64,000 nucleotides of DNA, taken from positions 3,363,601 to 3,427,600 of the forward strand of contig NZ_CP084028.1 in NCBI RefSeq assembly GCF_020181595.1, read 5' to 3'. Origin of the DNA: [Mycobacterium] vasticus (lineage in GTDB: Bacteria > Actinomycetota > Actinomycetes > Mycobacteriales > Mycobacteriaceae). The notes beneath the pieces were generated by a model, which saw nothing but the letters and a program-made list of their open reading frames with translations, ran no database searches and was not told the origin of the DNA. Position 1 is the first letter of the stretch, and each line of letters begins with the position of its first letter. This document shows positions 10,530 to 19,824 of this stretch, piece by piece. Made by a program: the position numbers and the translations under genes.

Positions 10530-11411
10530 TCAACTGTTGTCTGAGCCCACCGACGCGGGTTTGGTATCGCGCCACCAGCAATAGATGAACAACAGCATCG
10601 ACATCACCAGTGCCACGATCACCCACAGCGTGATCGTGACATCGATCCAGGAGCCGATCGGCGGTGCGTCCGGCAGTGCGTTGCGCAGCGGGACCACCGC
10701 GAAAAGCATTGCCGCGTACCACGTCGCCATCGGCGGTTGGAATTTGCGACGGCCCAGGAAGGTCAGGTTCGCGACCACGACGGACACCGCGGCCAGGGCG
10801 ATCAGCACGCCTACGATCACGGCACCGAACGCCACGGTGCTCGGGGACCGGTGCAGCGTCACCCGATACGGACCGGCCTCATGGTCGCTGGCGATCTCGT
10901 TGTGCCAGCCGGCGATGTGGTCGACGAATATCGGTGAGATGCGTTGCGGCACTGTGGAATCGCCACGCAATATGTCGACGGTGATCGGCCCGGTCTGGTA
11001 GTGATCGAACGGCCACTTCGACGAGTTTCCGGAGACGGTCAGCGGGACCGGGAACTCACCGGGAACCATGCCCTTGGTCCAGCTGCGCTTGGTTGGCGTG
11101 ACCGCCGAGTGCACCGCGATGCTCAGATCTTCGGTGAGCCCGTGGGTGGCCGAATCGAGCAGTGCGGGAACGGGATTGATGGTGACCTTTCCGGCCAGCG
11201 TGCCCTTCACCGTCAGCAGGTCTTCGAGGTCGATGGTCACGGTCGTTCCGTCTGCCGCGGCCTGGCCGTCAGTGAGCTGACGCGGGCAGCCGCATCCGGC
11301 CCGCTCGTAGAGCCCGACAGTGACGACGTAGGACGCGATGAAGAACACCGCCATGCCCAGGATCAGCAGCAGTCTGGTCCGCAGGACGTGCGCGGCGGGC
11401 TCGTGGGACAA
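10530..11411 (-). CDS. DUF4436 membrane protein (Rv3435c-like)
   Basis: 293 residues. One membrane segment near the N-terminus (LLLILGMAVFFIASYVVTV), then a ~170-residue extracytoplasmic region, then about three membrane segments in the last 100 residues (VAFGAVIVGVLIALAAVSVV; TWYAAMLFAVVPL; IDVTITLWVIVALVMSMLLF). This is the layout of mycobacterial DUF4436 proteins such as Rv3435c, which also lies next to glmS. The start is TTG with AGGGAG upstream. It sits between two paralogous exported proteins, spacing about 41-43 bases, consistent with one operon. Biochemical role unknown; a cell-envelope role is plausible from the link with glmS. Confidence 0.82.
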   Translation of the reverse strand: MSHEPAAHVLRTRLLLILGMAVFFIASYVVTVGLYERAGCGCPRQLTDGQAAADGTTVTIDLEDLLTVKGTLAGKVTINPVPALLDSATHGLTEDLSIAVHSAVTPTKRSWTKGMVPGEFPVPLTVSGNSSKWPFDHYQTGPITVDILRGDSTVPQRISPIFVDHIAGWHNEIASDHEAGPYRVTLHRSPSTVAFGAVIVGVLIALAAVSVVVANLTFLGRRKFQPPMATWYAAMLFAVVPLRNALPDAPPIGSWIDVTITLWVIVALVMSMLLFIYCWWRDTKPASVGSDNS

Positions 11412-11454
11412 GGTGGGGCTCCCTCACTCGTGTAACCCCCCGCGGTCGAGCGTG

Positions 11455-12009
11455 TCAGAACACCTGGCTCTGCGGCGCAGAAATGACGAACCCGTGAGTG
11501 ACCGGCGCGCCGCCCTTGGGCCCGTTCTCGCGTGCGGCATGCAGCACACACGCCACGTCGGTACCGGTCGGAATACCGCACACCAGCGACTGGGTGGGCG
11601 AGAAATCCCAGAACACGATCTTGCGGCCGGGCAGCAGCATGGTCGTCGGAACCTTCGCCGGATCACCGAGCAGCCCTTCGGGGGCGAACGGCTGGAACTG
11701 CGCCGGCCCGCTGCCGTCGGCGTAGACGGTGCCCAGGCTCACGCCGTGGGTTCCCGCCGGCGCGCCGATGATATTGCCCGCACAGGCCACACTGTGGGTG
11801 ACCTTGCCGCGGCTCTTGCGGCAGGCCAGACCGGTCGGGGTGGTGAACGCCAGGTCGGGAATGCCGGTGAGGTCGCCGACCGAGCCGGGCAGCGGCCCAC
11901 TGTCGTCGATCAGCGGCCCCAGATCCGGAACTTCTCCTGCCGCAACAGCATTGGGCGCCTGGGCGAACACGGCCAGCGCAGCGGCCACCACCACCAGAAA
12001 ACGTCGCAC
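11455..12009 (-). CDS. Exported protein next to glmS
   Basis: 184 residues: a signal peptide (FLVVVAAALAVFAQAPNAVA) and a secreted domain with IDDSGPLPGSV, a central CAGNI, KIVFWDFSPTQSLVCG and the C-terminal GFVISAPQSQVF. The GTG start has GGGAG seven bases upstream and lies 12 bases after the glmS stop, so it is very likely co-transcribed with glmS. The 9934-10488 protein is its paralogue, on the far side of the DUF4436 gene. No catalytic motif was recognised. Conserved cysteines suggest an oxidised, extracytoplasmic fold. Confidence 0.78.
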   Translation of the reverse strand: MRRFLVVVAAALAVFAQAPNAVAAGEVPDLGPLIDDSGPLPGSVGDLTGIPDLAFTTPTGLACRKSRGKVTHSVACAGNIIGAPAGTHGVSLGTVYADGSGPAQFQPFAPEGLLGDPAKVPTTMLLPGRKIVFWDFSPTQSLVCGIPTGTDVACVLHAARENGPKGGAPVTHGFVISAPQSQVF

Positions 12010-12021
12010 TGAATACTCCCG

Positions 12022-13890
12022 CTACTCGACGGTGACCGATTTGGCCAGATTGCGCGGCTTGTCCACGTCATAGCCGCGGGCCTGCGCCACGCCCGCGGCG
12101 AACACCTGCAGCGGAATGGTCGACAGCAGCGGCTGGTAAAGCGTTGATACCGCGGGGATTTCGATCAGATGATCAGCGTAGGGCCGAACCGTCTCGTCAC
12201 CCTCTTCGGCGATCACGACGGTAACCGCGCCGCGCGCCTGGATCTCGCGGATGTTGGAAAGCAGCTTGGCGTGCAGCATCGCGGCATTCTTCGGCGAGGG
12301 CATCACCACGATCACCGGCAGGCCCTCTTCGATCAGCGCGATCGGGCCGTGCTTGAGCTCGCCGGCGGCGAACCCCTCGGCATGCATGTAGGCGAGCTCC
12401 TTGAGCTTGAGGGCGCCCTCGAGTGCCACCGGGTAGCCGACATGGCGGCCCAGGAACAGGATGCTCGACGACTGCGCGTAGCACCGAGCCAGCTCGGTGA
12501 CCGATTCCATGCCGTCGATGACCCGCTGGATCAGCTCAGGCATACCCTCCAACTCGTGGTACTCGCGTGCCACCTCGTCGGGGTACTTGGTGCCGCGGGC
12601 CTGAGCCAGGGCAAGGCCGACAAGGTAATTCGCGGTCACCTGAGCCAGGAAGGTCTTGGTCGCGGCGACGCCGATCTCCGGGCCGGCCCGGGTATAGAGC
12701 ACCGCGTCGGCCTCCCGCGGGATCTGCGAGCCGTTGGTGTTGCAGACCGCCAAGACCTTGGCCTTCTGCTCTTTGGCGTGCCGCACCGCCTCCAGGGTGT
12801 CGGCGGTCTCACCGGACTGGGAGATGGCCACCACCAGCGTGCTGCGGTCCAAAACCGGGTCGCGGTACCGGAATTCGCTGGCCAGTTCGATCTCCACCGG
12901 CAGTCGTGTCCAGTGCTCGATGGCGTACTTGGCCAGCAGGCCCGAGTGGAATGCCGTGCCGCAGGCCACCACGAACACCTTGTCGATCTCGCGCAGCTCC
13001 TGATCGGAGAGGCGTTGCTCGTCGAGCACGATCCGGCCGAGGTCGAAATGCCCCAGCAGGGTGTCGGCCACCGCGGTGGGCTGCTCGGCGATCTCCTTGA
13101 GCATGAAAAACTCGTAGCCGCCCTTCTCAGCGGCCGACAGGTCCCAATCGATCTTGAACGACCGGGCGTTGCCGGCGTCGTCGTTACCGGCGAAGTCGGT
13201 GATGCGATAGCCGTCAGCGGTGAGCACCACAACCTGGTCCTGACCCAGCTCGACGGCATCCCTGGTGTATTCGATGAAGGCGGCGACATCCGAGCCCAGG
13301 AACATCTCGCCGTCGCCGATACCGACCACCAGCGGGGTGGACCGGCGGGCCGCCACGATGGTGCCGGGCTCGCCGGCGTGGGCGAACACGACGGTGAAGT
13401 GGCCCTCCAGCCGGCGCAACACGGCCTGTGCGGACGCCACGAAGTCTCCGGCGGTGTCCCCCCGGCGGTATTGGCGAGCCAGCAGCTGGACGGTGACCTC
13501 GCTGTCGGTCTCGCTGGTGAACTCCACGCCTTCGAGCTCGAGCTCGTCGCGCAGCACCGCGAAGTTCTCGATGATGCCGTTGTGCACGACCGCGAACTCC
13601 GACGCGGCATCACAGTGCGGGTGCGCGTTGGCGTCGGTGGGCCTGCCGTGGGTGGCCCAGCGGGTGTGGCCCAGCCCGGTTCCGCCGGCCAGCAGGGCGG
13701 GGTCGGTCGCGGCCAGTTCGGCTTCGAGGTTGGCGAGCCGGCCCGCCTTGCGCCGGATGGTCAGCCGGCCGGCACCGTCGACGACGGCGATTCCCGCGGA
13801 GTCATATCCGCGGTATTCCATCCGCCGCAGAGCCTCGACGACTACCTCGCGAGCAGGGCGCTGCCCCACGTAGCCGACGATTCCGCACAT
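12022..13890 (-). CDS. glmS: Glutamine-fructose-6-phosphate aminotransferase GlmS
   Basis: 622 residues, the normal length. It makes glucosamine-6-phosphate from fructose-6-phosphate and glutamine, the first step to UDP-GlcNAc for peptidoglycan. Cys2 after Met (MCGIVGYVG) is the glutaminase nucleophile; the N-terminal amidotransferase domain runs to about residue 240 and includes THGRPT and HNGIIEN. Two SIS sugar-isomerase domains follow (SQSGETADT, then LGRHVGYPVALEGALKLKE), ending in AKSVTVE. glmM, two steps later in the pathway, lies at 30263-31594. No glmS ribozyme is possible in the 97-base divergent gap, and none is known from this phylum. Three envelope-type genes follow in the same direction. 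Confidence 0.98.
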   Translation of the reverse strand: MCGIVGYVGQRPAREVVVEALRRMEYRGYDSAGIAVVDGAGRLTIRRKAGRLANLEAELAATDPALLAGGTGLGHTRWATHGRPTDANAHPHCDAASEFAVVHNGIIENFAVLRDELELEGVEFTSETDSEVTVQLLARQYRRGDTAGDFVASAQAVLRRLEGHFTVVFAHAGEPGTIVAARRSTPLVVGIGDGEMFLGSDVAAFIEYTRDAVELGQDQVVVLTADGYRITDFAGNDDAGNARSFKIDWDLSAAEKGGYEFFMLKEIAEQPTAVADTLLGHFDLGRIVLDEQRLSDQELREIDKVFVVACGTAFHSGLLAKYAIEHWTRLPVEIELASEFRYRDPVLDRSTLVVAISQSGETADTLEAVRHAKEQKAKVLAVCNTNGSQIPREADAVLYTRAGPEIGVAATKTFLAQVTANYLVGLALAQARGTKYPDEVAREYHELEGMPELIQRVIDGMESVTELARCYAQSSSILFLGRHVGYPVALEGALKLKELAYMHAEGFAAGELKHGPIALIEEGLPVIVVMPSPKNAAMLHAKLLSNIREIQARGAVTVVIAEEGDETVRPYADHLIEIPAVSTLYQPLLSTIPLQVFAAGVAQARGYDVDKPRNLAKSVTVE

Positions 13891-13987
13891 AGCAGTTCAG
13901 GGTAGTGCAACGGCGGTGGACCCCCAACAATCGCGCAGGTCAGCCAACGTCCGATCACTGCCGGCGACCATGAGTTACGGTCATCGA

Positions 13988-14827
13988 ATGGCCAGCCTCA
14001 AGCGCCTTCACGCCGCCCTGACCCGTCCCGGCCCGCACCGGGTGCTCAGGGGTGATCTGGCCTATGCGGGCCTGGCCGGTGTGGTGTACACCCCGACGTC
14101 GGGCTACCGGCTGCCCGCCGTGGCGTTCGGCCACGACTGGCTGACCGGCGCGCAACGGTACGCGGGCCTGCTGGAGCACCTGGCCTCGTGGGGAATCGTT
14201 GCGGTGGCCCCAGACACCGCGCGGGGCCCGGTGCCCTCGGTGCTGGACCTGGCCGCCGACTTGGGTCGCGCGCTGCAGATCGCCACCGAAGTCCGGCTGG
14301 GGCCGGGCCGGATCAGCGTCGACGCCGACCGGATCGCGCTCGCCGGCCACGGTTTCGGCGGTTCGGCCGCGGTGTTCGCCGCGGCGGCGTCGTCGGTGAA
14401 ACCCGCAGCGGTGGCAGCCATCTTCCCGGCGATCACCGCACCACCGGCCGAGCAGGCCGCGGCCGGTCTCAATGTTCCGGGGACGATCTTCAGCGCGCCT
14501 GACGGCCCGACGGCGTTGCGCTCCAACGCCGTCGAGCTGGCACACGCCTGGCCGACGGCGACGCTGCGGGTGATCAGCAAGGCGTCAGCGGCCGGGCTGC
14601 CGCAGGGCCGGCGGCTGACCGGTTTCTTCGGGCTGCCGACGTCGGACCGGCGCACGCAGCGACGGGTGCGCGCGCTGCTGACCGGGTACCTGCTGGCGCA
14701 GCTGGCGGGTGAGAAGGCCTACCGGCAGTTCGCGGACCCGACCGTGCAGCTGCCGCGCACCGAGGCGCTGGAGGGGTTGCCGGAGCCGGTGGGCCCCGAG
14801 GAGAAGATCGCCGCGCTGTTCGGGTAA
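13988..14827 (+). CDS. Alpha/beta-hydrolase-fold protein lacking the usual Ser nucleophile (Rv3438-like)
   Basis: 279 residues from ATG 13988 (MASLKRLHAALTRPGPHRVL), the start that matches what I recall of Rv3438; longer in-frame starts at 13916 and 13970 are possible. The fold looks like a dienelactone-hydrolase/acetylhydrolase: a VVYTP strand, HDWL oxyanion region, and the nucleophile elbow. The elbow reads GHGFGG where active enzymes have GHSFGG, so the catalytic Ser appears replaced by Gly. This suggests a non-hydrolytic or altered role. It is divergent from glmS and convergent with the module 2 PGRS gene, with a hairpin between the two stops. Confidence 0.8.
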   Translation: MASLKRLHAALTRPGPHRVLRGDLAYAGLAGVVYTPTSGYRLPAVAFGHDWLTGAQRYAGLLEHLASWGIVAVAPDTARGPVPSVLDLAADLGRALQIATEVRLGPGRISVDADRIALAGHGFGGSAAVFAAAASSVKPAAVAAIFPAITAPPAEQAAAGLNVPGTIFSAPDGPTALRSNAVELAHAWPTATLRVISKASAAGLPQGRRLTGFFGLPTSDRRTQRRVRALLTGYLLAQLAGEKAYRQFADPTVQLPRTEALEGLPEPVGPEEKIAALFG

Positions 14828-14842
14828 CCGCCACCGACGACG

Positions 14843-14876
14843 ACGGCCGCCGAGTCCCTGAGGACCCAGCGGCCGT
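14843..14876. terminator. Hairpin between convergent genes
   Basis: ACGGCCGC and GCGGCCGT form an 8-bp perfect stem, with GTCC/GGAC able to extend it inside the loop. It lies between the stop of the hydrolase-fold gene (+) and the stop of the PGRS gene (-), so it could end transcription from both sides. No U-run follows, as is common in mycobacteria. The core resembles the hairpins after PGRS genes 3 and 4. Confidence 0.55.
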
Positions 14877-14893
14877 TGCCGTTTCTTGCGTGA

Positions 14894-17800
14894 CTAGCCG
14901 GCAGCGCCGGTGCTGCCACCGGTGCCCGCGGTACCCGCGGTGCCGTCCGGCGTGCCGGTTCCGGCCGCGCCGCCCTTGCCGCCCGCGCCGAGTGCCCCGC
15001 CGGCGCCGGCCGTTCCGGTGCTCGCGCCACCGGTGCCACCGTCGCCGCCGTCGCCACCGGTGGCACCGTTGCCGCCCGCAGCCCCGTTGGTTCCGGAACC
15101 GCCGGCGCCACCGACACCACCGGCCGCGCCCGCTCCGCCCTTGCCGCCTGCGCTGCCATCGGTTCCGGCTCCACCGGTGCCGCCGTTACCACCAGTGCCT
15201 GCCGCGCCACCGTTACCAGCGGTGTGGCCGGCTCCATCAGCCGCGCCACCTGCGCCGCCCTTGCCACCGGTGCCACCGCTACCCCCGGTGCCGCCGGCAC
15301 CGGTAGCGCCGGTGTCACCGGCGGTGTTGCTGCCACCGACACCGCCGATTCCGGCGGTACCACCGGTTCCACCGGCACCACCATCACCACCGGCGAGGCC
15401 ATTGCCGTTCGCGTCGACGCCGCCGGCACCGCCCGCGCCGCCCACGCCGCCGCCACCACCGACGCCACCGGCACCACCGACACCGGCACTGCCACCGTCC
15501 GAGTGGCCGCCGGCGCCACCGACACCGCCCTGGCCGCCCGCGCCGGCGTCGCTGCCGTTACCACCGGCCGCATCGGCCGAGCTACTGCCCGCGGTGCCGG
15601 CGCCACCGGCGCCGCCCCGGCCGCCGGCGCCACCCGTGCCACCGTTGCCGTCTGCCCCGGCCGTTCCCGTGGCACCGCTGGTGCTGGTTCCGCCGGCACC
15701 ACCGGCGCCCGCCTCACCACCGGTGCCACCGTTACCGCCCAGGCCACCGGTCAGGCCCTTACCGCTGGCGTCGACGCCACCGGCGCCGCCGAGCCCGCCG
15801 CCGCCACCGGTGCCACCGTTGCCGGCCGCGCCACCGTTGCCTCCGGTGCCGGTGTTGGAGTGTCCACCCGCTCCGCCGGCGCCGCCGGTCCCACCGGTGC
15901 CACCGTCACCGCCCGTGCCGGCGGGGTCCGTGGCGGTGCCGGCGGCACCTGTTGCGCCACTAACGCCGGTGGCGCCGTTACCGCCCTTACCGCCGTTACC
16001 ACCGTTGCCGGCGTCGGCGCTACCACCGTTGCCACCGGCACCACCGGTAATACCAGTGCCGCTCGGACCGATGCCACCGTTACCGCCGTTACCGCCGTTG
16101 ACCGCGCCCTCAGCGTTACCGCCATTACCGCCGTTGGCACCGAACGCGCCGTTTCCGCCGTTACCGGCGTGGCTAGGTGCCAGCTTCAGGTCGTTGGTCG
16201 GGATCTGGATGCCGCCGCTGTTGCCGCCGTTGCCGCCGGCACCGCCGATAAACCCGCCGCCGCCGTTGGCGCCGTTTCCGCCGTTGCCGCCCGAGGCGGT
16301 ACCGCTGCCGCCGTCGCCGCCGGCACCGCCGACCCCAAGGGCGCTGGTGCCACCGTTACCACCGTTGCCGCCGGTGCTCACCCCGGTCGACAGACCGTTG
16401 CCGCCGGCGCCGCCGTTGCCACCGGCGCCGCCGGTTCCGGCGACCGAGGTCGCCCCGCCGCCACCGTTGCCGCCGTTACCGCCAGCGCTGTAAACGGTGC
16501 CCGCGGTGAAGTGGCTGCCGGCGACGTCCTTCCAGCCGGTGCCGGTGCCACCGGCGCCACCGTCGCCGCCGTTGCCGGAGACCCCGGCGCCGGTCAGGCC
16601 GGTGCCGCCACCGGCGCCGCCGTTACCGCCTTGGGCGTGGTTGCCGGCCAGCAGGCCGCCGCCGGCGCCGACCGTGCCGGTACCGCCCGCACCGCCGTTG
16701 CCGCCGGTGCCGCCGTGCCCACCGGAGGTCGCACCACCGGCGCCACCATTGCCGCCGTTACCGCCGAAGGTCTGGATGGTGTCGTCATCGGTGCCGCCGT
16801 TACCGCCGGCGCCACCATTGCCGCCGGCACCGGAGTTACCGCTGGCAGTGACACCGCCGGCCCCGCCGACACCGCCATTGCCGCCGACGCCCTGGACACC
16901 GGTGGCTCCGCTGGCATCACCACCGGCACCGCCGTTGCCGCCGACGAGGCTGTCGTGGGACGCGGTCGACGCACCGGCAGCACCACCGGCACCGCCGTTA
17001 CCGCCGTGGGCGACGCCGTCGCCGCCGTTACCGCCGTTGCCTGCCGCACCCCCGACGCCATCGCCGGCGTCGGCGCCCTTGCCGCCCGTGCCGCCGTTGC
17101 CGCCGGTCAGACCGGCACCGCCGCTACCGCCGTCGGCGCCGGAGCCGGCGACACCGCCGGTGGTGCTGCTGGTGGGCGAACCGTCGCCGCCACCGGAACC
17201 GCCGTTGCCGCCATTGCCGCCGTTGCCGAGGTAGGCGCCGTTGCCGTCCTTGAAGGCCTCGCCACCGTTACCGGCCGCACCGCCGCTGGCACCCGTGCCG
17301 GCCTGGCCGTTCTGCCAGAAGTTGGTGCCGGCCGCACCGCCGTTGCCGCCGTTGCCACCGTTGCCGCCGTTGACGTGATCAACGGTGCCGGCCGCGCCGT
17401 TACCGCCGTCACCGGCCAGACCACCGTTGCCGCCATTGCCGTAGGTGAAGCCACCGCGGCCGCCGGCGCCACCGTTACCGCCGTTGGTGCCGTTGCCGGT
17501 GCCACTGTTGGCGTAGCTGCCGTTGACCCCGGTGCCACCGGCACCGCCGGAACCACCGTTGCCGAGCAGCCAGGCCACCGCGTCACCACCGGCTCCACCG
17601 TTACCGCCCGCGACGGTGTCGGCACCGGCACCACCGGCACCGCCGGTACCGCCGTGGCCCATGAAGGTGGCGCCCATGCCGCCACTACCGCCGTCGGCAC
17701 CGACACCGCCCGCGCCGCCGTCGCCACCGTTGCCGAGGAAGCCCAGTGCGTTGCCGCCGTTACCACCGACTTCTCCCGCGGCCGTGCTGTTCCACCCGTC

Positions 17801-18259
17801 GCCGCCGTCGCCGAACCACAGGCCGCCGTCGCCGCCGTTGGGGTTGAGTTCGGTGCCGTCGGCGCCGTCGCCGATCAGGTACTGCCCGGCGAGGGTGTTG
17901 ATGGAGTTGTTGACCATCTCACCGAGGTCACTGTTGATCCAGGCCTCGAGACCGCTGTGCAGCGGCAGGTAGAACCACTGGTCCAGAATCGCGGACATGT
18001 CCATGGCGTCCGCCGCGCCGGGCAGGTCGAACACTGCGGTGCCGGCGTCGGGGGTGGCGTCGGCCGGGAACATGTTGGTGAGCCAGTCGAAGTCGAACAG
18101 GTCGGCATCGGCGTGCGCCGACGGTGCGGCGGCCAGCGGGGCCATTCCGAAGGCCAAGAATGCAGCGACCGTGCTGCCGGTACCGATGATGCGACCTCGG
18201 CGCTGTGTCCCGGCTTTGCTCTGTGAGCCCGGCTGACTGTTGGTATGACGACGATTCAT
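14894..18259 (-). CDS. PGRS repeat protein with signal peptide and no PE domain, module 2
   Basis: About 1121 residues. Same plan as the module 1 protein: MNRRHTNSQ start, hydrophobic [14 protein letters not shown] with an AHA|D cleavage site, an N-terminal domain containing [37 protein letters not shown] and [11 protein letters not shown], then [12 protein letters not shown] and ~950 residues of GGxGG repeats to the C-terminus (GGSTGAAG). ATG 18259 has AGGAGAGGTG upstream and aligns with the paralogue starts. It is downstream of, and probably co-transcribed with, the GjpA-like gene at 18326-19462 (66-base gap). Likely exported through Sec and carried at the surface; activity unknown. Confidence 0.85.
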   Translation of the reverse strand: MNRRHTNSQPGSQSKAGTQRRGRIIGTGSTVAAFLAFGMAPLAAAPSAHADADLFDFDWLTNMFPADATPDAGTAVFDLPGAADAMDMSAILDQWFYLPLHSGLEAWINSDLGEMVNNSINTLAGQYLIGDGADGTELNPNGGDGGLWFGDGGDGWNSTAAGEVGGNGGNALGFLGNGGDGGAGGVGADGGSGGMGATFMGHGGTGGAGGAGADTVAGGNGGAGGDAVAWLLGNGGSGGAGGTGVNGSYANSGTGNGTNGGNGGAGGRGGFTYGNGGNGGLAGDGGNGAAGTVDHVNGGNGGNGGNGGAAGTNFWQNGQAGTGASGGAAGNGGEAFKDGNGAYLGNGGNGGNGGSGGGDGSPTSSTTGGVAGSGADGGSGGAGLTGGNGGTGGKGADAGDGVGGAAGNGGNGGDGVAHGGNGGAGGAAGASTASHDSLVGGNGGAGGDASGATGVQGVGGNGGVGGAGGVTASGNSGAGGNGGAGGNGGTDDDTIQTFGGNGGNGGAGGATSGGHGGTGGNGGAGGTGTVGAGGGLLAGNHAQGGNGGAGGGTGLTGAGVSGNGGDGGAGGTGTGWKDVAGSHFTAGTVYSAGGNGGNGGGGATSVAGTGGAGGNGGAGGNGLSTGVSTGGNGGNGGTSALGVGGAGGDGGSGTASGGNGGNGANGGGGFIGGAGGNGGNSGGIQIPTNDLKLAPSHAGNGGNGAFGANGGNGGNAEGAVNGGNGGNGGIGPSGTGITGGAGGNGGSADAGNGGNGGKGGNGATGVSGATGAAGTATDPAGTGGDGGTGGTGGAGGAGGHSNTGTGGNGGAAGNGGTGGGGGLGGAGGVDASGKGLTGGLGGNGGTGGEAGAGGAGGTSTSGATGTAGADGNGGTGGAGGRGGAGGAGTAGSSSADAAGGNGSDAGAGGQGGVGGAGGHSDGGSAGVGGAGGVGGGGGVGGAGGAGGVDANGNGLAGGDGGAGGTGGTAGIGGVGGSNTAGDTGATGAGGTGGSGGTGGKGGAGGAADGAGHTAGNGGAAGTGGNGGTGGAGTDGSAGGKGGAGAAGGVGGAGGSGTNGAAGGNGATGGDGGDGGTGGASTGTAGAGGALGAGGKGGAAGTGTPDGTAGTAGTGGSTGAAG

Positions 18260-18280
18260 GTTGCGAACACCTCTCCTGTG
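18260..18280 (-). promoter_or_regulatory. Conserved PGRS leader with ribosome site, module 2
   Basis: The transcribed strand reads AGGAGAGGTGTTCGCAAC directly before ATG. The same AGGAGAGGTGTTCG occurs before PGRS gene 3, and close variants occur before 1 and 4. It supports the chosen start and points to a shared origin of the modules. Confidence 0.7.
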
Positions 18281-18325
18281 AACGGCTGGCAATGGAAGTT
18301 TTTGATGGGACTAGATGGGCAGCGA

Positions 18326-19462
18326 TCAGAACCCGAGCGAGTCCAGGAAGCCCGAGAAGTCGAAGTCGGTCGCCACGCTGCTGCCGCCGTCATCGAATTC
18401 GGGCAGGGTCGGGAAGCCGAGGTCGGAACCGGGCGGGGTCAGCGGCACCTCGGGAGCGCCCTTACCGGTCCAGCCCGTTCCCCATCCCAGCTGCGCACCT
18501 ATCACCTGCGACAGGCCGATCCACGCCCCGAGCGGGCCGATCGCGTCGCTTTCCAAGGTGAGGTTGTTGAGAATGGGAATGCCGCTGAGGCCCAGACCGA
18601 TGCTGTTGAACATCGAGCCACCAATGGCGTCGACGGTGGTGACCGTGTTCCCGTCGGCGTCGACCACATCGATCGGGGTCGCACTGACATGACCACCGGT
18701 GCTGAGCAGCCCGCCGAACGCGATGTCCATATGGGTGACGGACATGGTCTCGGGGAGCAGGCCGGCGCCGTTGATCGCCGGCAGCAGGCTGTCGAGGTTG
18801 AGGGTGGCGCCGTTGAGGAAGCCGTTGAGCCAGCTGGCCAAGATCTCGTTGAAGCTGTCGCCCTCGGTGATGCTGTTCATCATCGCGACCCACGGCGCGA
18901 TGGACGGACCGATCGCACCCATCATGACCGCACTCATCGGCGAGCCCAGGAAGTTGATGATCGGCGCCAGCGAGTCGGCCTGCTCCGGGGGCAGGAAGCC
19001 GGGGATCTGCCCGAAGATGAGGCTGTGGCCGCCCAACGCTGAGCCGTCCATGGTCTGGTGAATCACCGCGTTCACGGTGTCTTGGTCAGCATTCATCAGC
19101 GTCATGGACGACAGCGCCGCCTTCAGCTGTGTCTGAATCTCACCGATGACTGCGTTGGTGGTCGACGGGTCGTCCTGAATCTGCTGCATAAACCCGTTGA
19201 GGTTGGCCATCGCCTGCTGGAAGCCCACAAAGGGAGCCACCAAGAAGCCGCGGGTGAGCTGGTCCAGGTTGTCGGATGCAGTGTTGAAGACGTCAGTCCA
19301 CGGTGTCGACAGATCGCCCAGCGGGCTGCTGTCGGCGGTCAGGGACAGGTCGGGCCAGGTGTGCACCTGGGGCAATGGAGTCACGGCGGGGGCAGCCGCG
19401 ATGAGGCCTGCGCCCACGATCGCGACACCGGCAGTGGCATAGGGCTTGATGGCGTGCTGCAT
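18326..19462 (-). CDS. gjpA: GjpA-family exported protein (porin-annotated), module 2
   Basis: 378 residues. N-terminal export signal (KPYATAGVAIVGAGLIAAAP), then the family blocks FQQAMANLNGF, DDPST, IPGFLPPEQADS, LGSPMSAVMMGAIGPSIAPW, NSITEGDSFNEIL, NGATLNLDSLLP, AFGGLLS and GGSMFNSIGLGLSG. The C-terminal part is acidic and Gly-rich (DDGGSS). The ATG is eight bases after GAGGAG. It is first in a two-gene unit with the PGRS gene 66 bases downstream. Known annotation for this family is an outer-membrane porin; I see no strong beta-barrel pattern by eye, so the channel role remains an annotation inherited from the family. Confidence 0.72.
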   Translation of the reverse strand: MQHAIKPYATAGVAIVGAGLIAAAPAVTPLPQVHTWPDLSLTADSSPLGDLSTPWTDVFNTASDNLDQLTRGFLVAPFVGFQQAMANLNGFMQQIQDDPSTTNAVIGEIQTQLKAALSSMTLMNADQDTVNAVIHQTMDGSALGGHSLIFGQIPGFLPPEQADSLAPIINFLGSPMSAVMMGAIGPSIAPWVAMMNSITEGDSFNEILASWLNGFLNGATLNLDSLLPAINGAGLLPETMSVTHMDIAFGGLLSTGGHVSATPIDVVDADGNTVTTVDAIGGSMFNSIGLGLSGIPILNNLTLESDAIGPLGAWIGLSQVIGAQLGWGTGWTGKGAPEVPLTPPGSDLGFPTLPEFDDGGSSVATDFDFSGFLDSLGF

Positions 19463-19824
19463 CGAAAAATCTCCTCGAAATTGGTGTCGCAGCCTGAGGG
19501 GTGGCCGCGGGCGTAAGTGAACTTAGCTTACGTCTACCTGAGAAGCAATTCGGCACACACGAGCAGCCAATTGTGGCCTACGCCTCGGCAAAGGCCCCAC
19601 GGGAGCGCACTACACCATCGCTGAGCTGCGTTTTTCTGCAACCAATGAGACATTGCGCGGTTGGATTACATTTGCCTCGACCTTTGTCCATTTTAGTGAA
19701 ATGCACTCTAGATCTGTGATGCACCTAAGAATTGAGACTCCACGTCTAAAGTTTCCGGGTCGGAATCGACCACGGTCGCCGAGTCCCCGTGGACTCGGCG
19801 ACCGTGGTCGCGTTCAGTTGTCGG
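19463..19824. other. Intergenic region between modules 2 and 3
   Basis: 362 bases without a recognisable gene. It is A/T-richer than its surroundings. Near the GjpA-like start it has an inverted repeat CGTAAG/CTTACG (19512-19532, 9-base spacer), a possible operator for the module 2 unit. At the other end is the strong hairpin that follows PGRS gene 3. Nothing else was recognised. Confidence 0.5.
19767..19810 (-). terminator. Perfect 20-bp hairpin after PGRS gene 3
   Basis: The two arms, 19767-19786 and 19791-19810, are perfect reverse complements with a 4-base loop (CCGT). The stem core GGTCGCCGAGTCC recurs in degenerate form after PGRS genes 2 and 4. It lies 14 bases after the PGRS stop. 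No U-tract is present, so this would be an intrinsic terminator of the tail-less mycobacterial type or an RNA 3' end stabiliser. Confidence 0.7.

Noticed and set aside
13891..13987. glmS riboswitch/ribozyme
   Set aside because: Only 97 bases to the divergent gene, no ribozyme-like fold seen, and the element is a Firmicute feature.
14910..16493. Proline-rich plus-strand frames opposite the PGRS genes
   Set aside because: [11 protein letters not shown] text is simply the reverse complement of GGxGG codons; not a gene.
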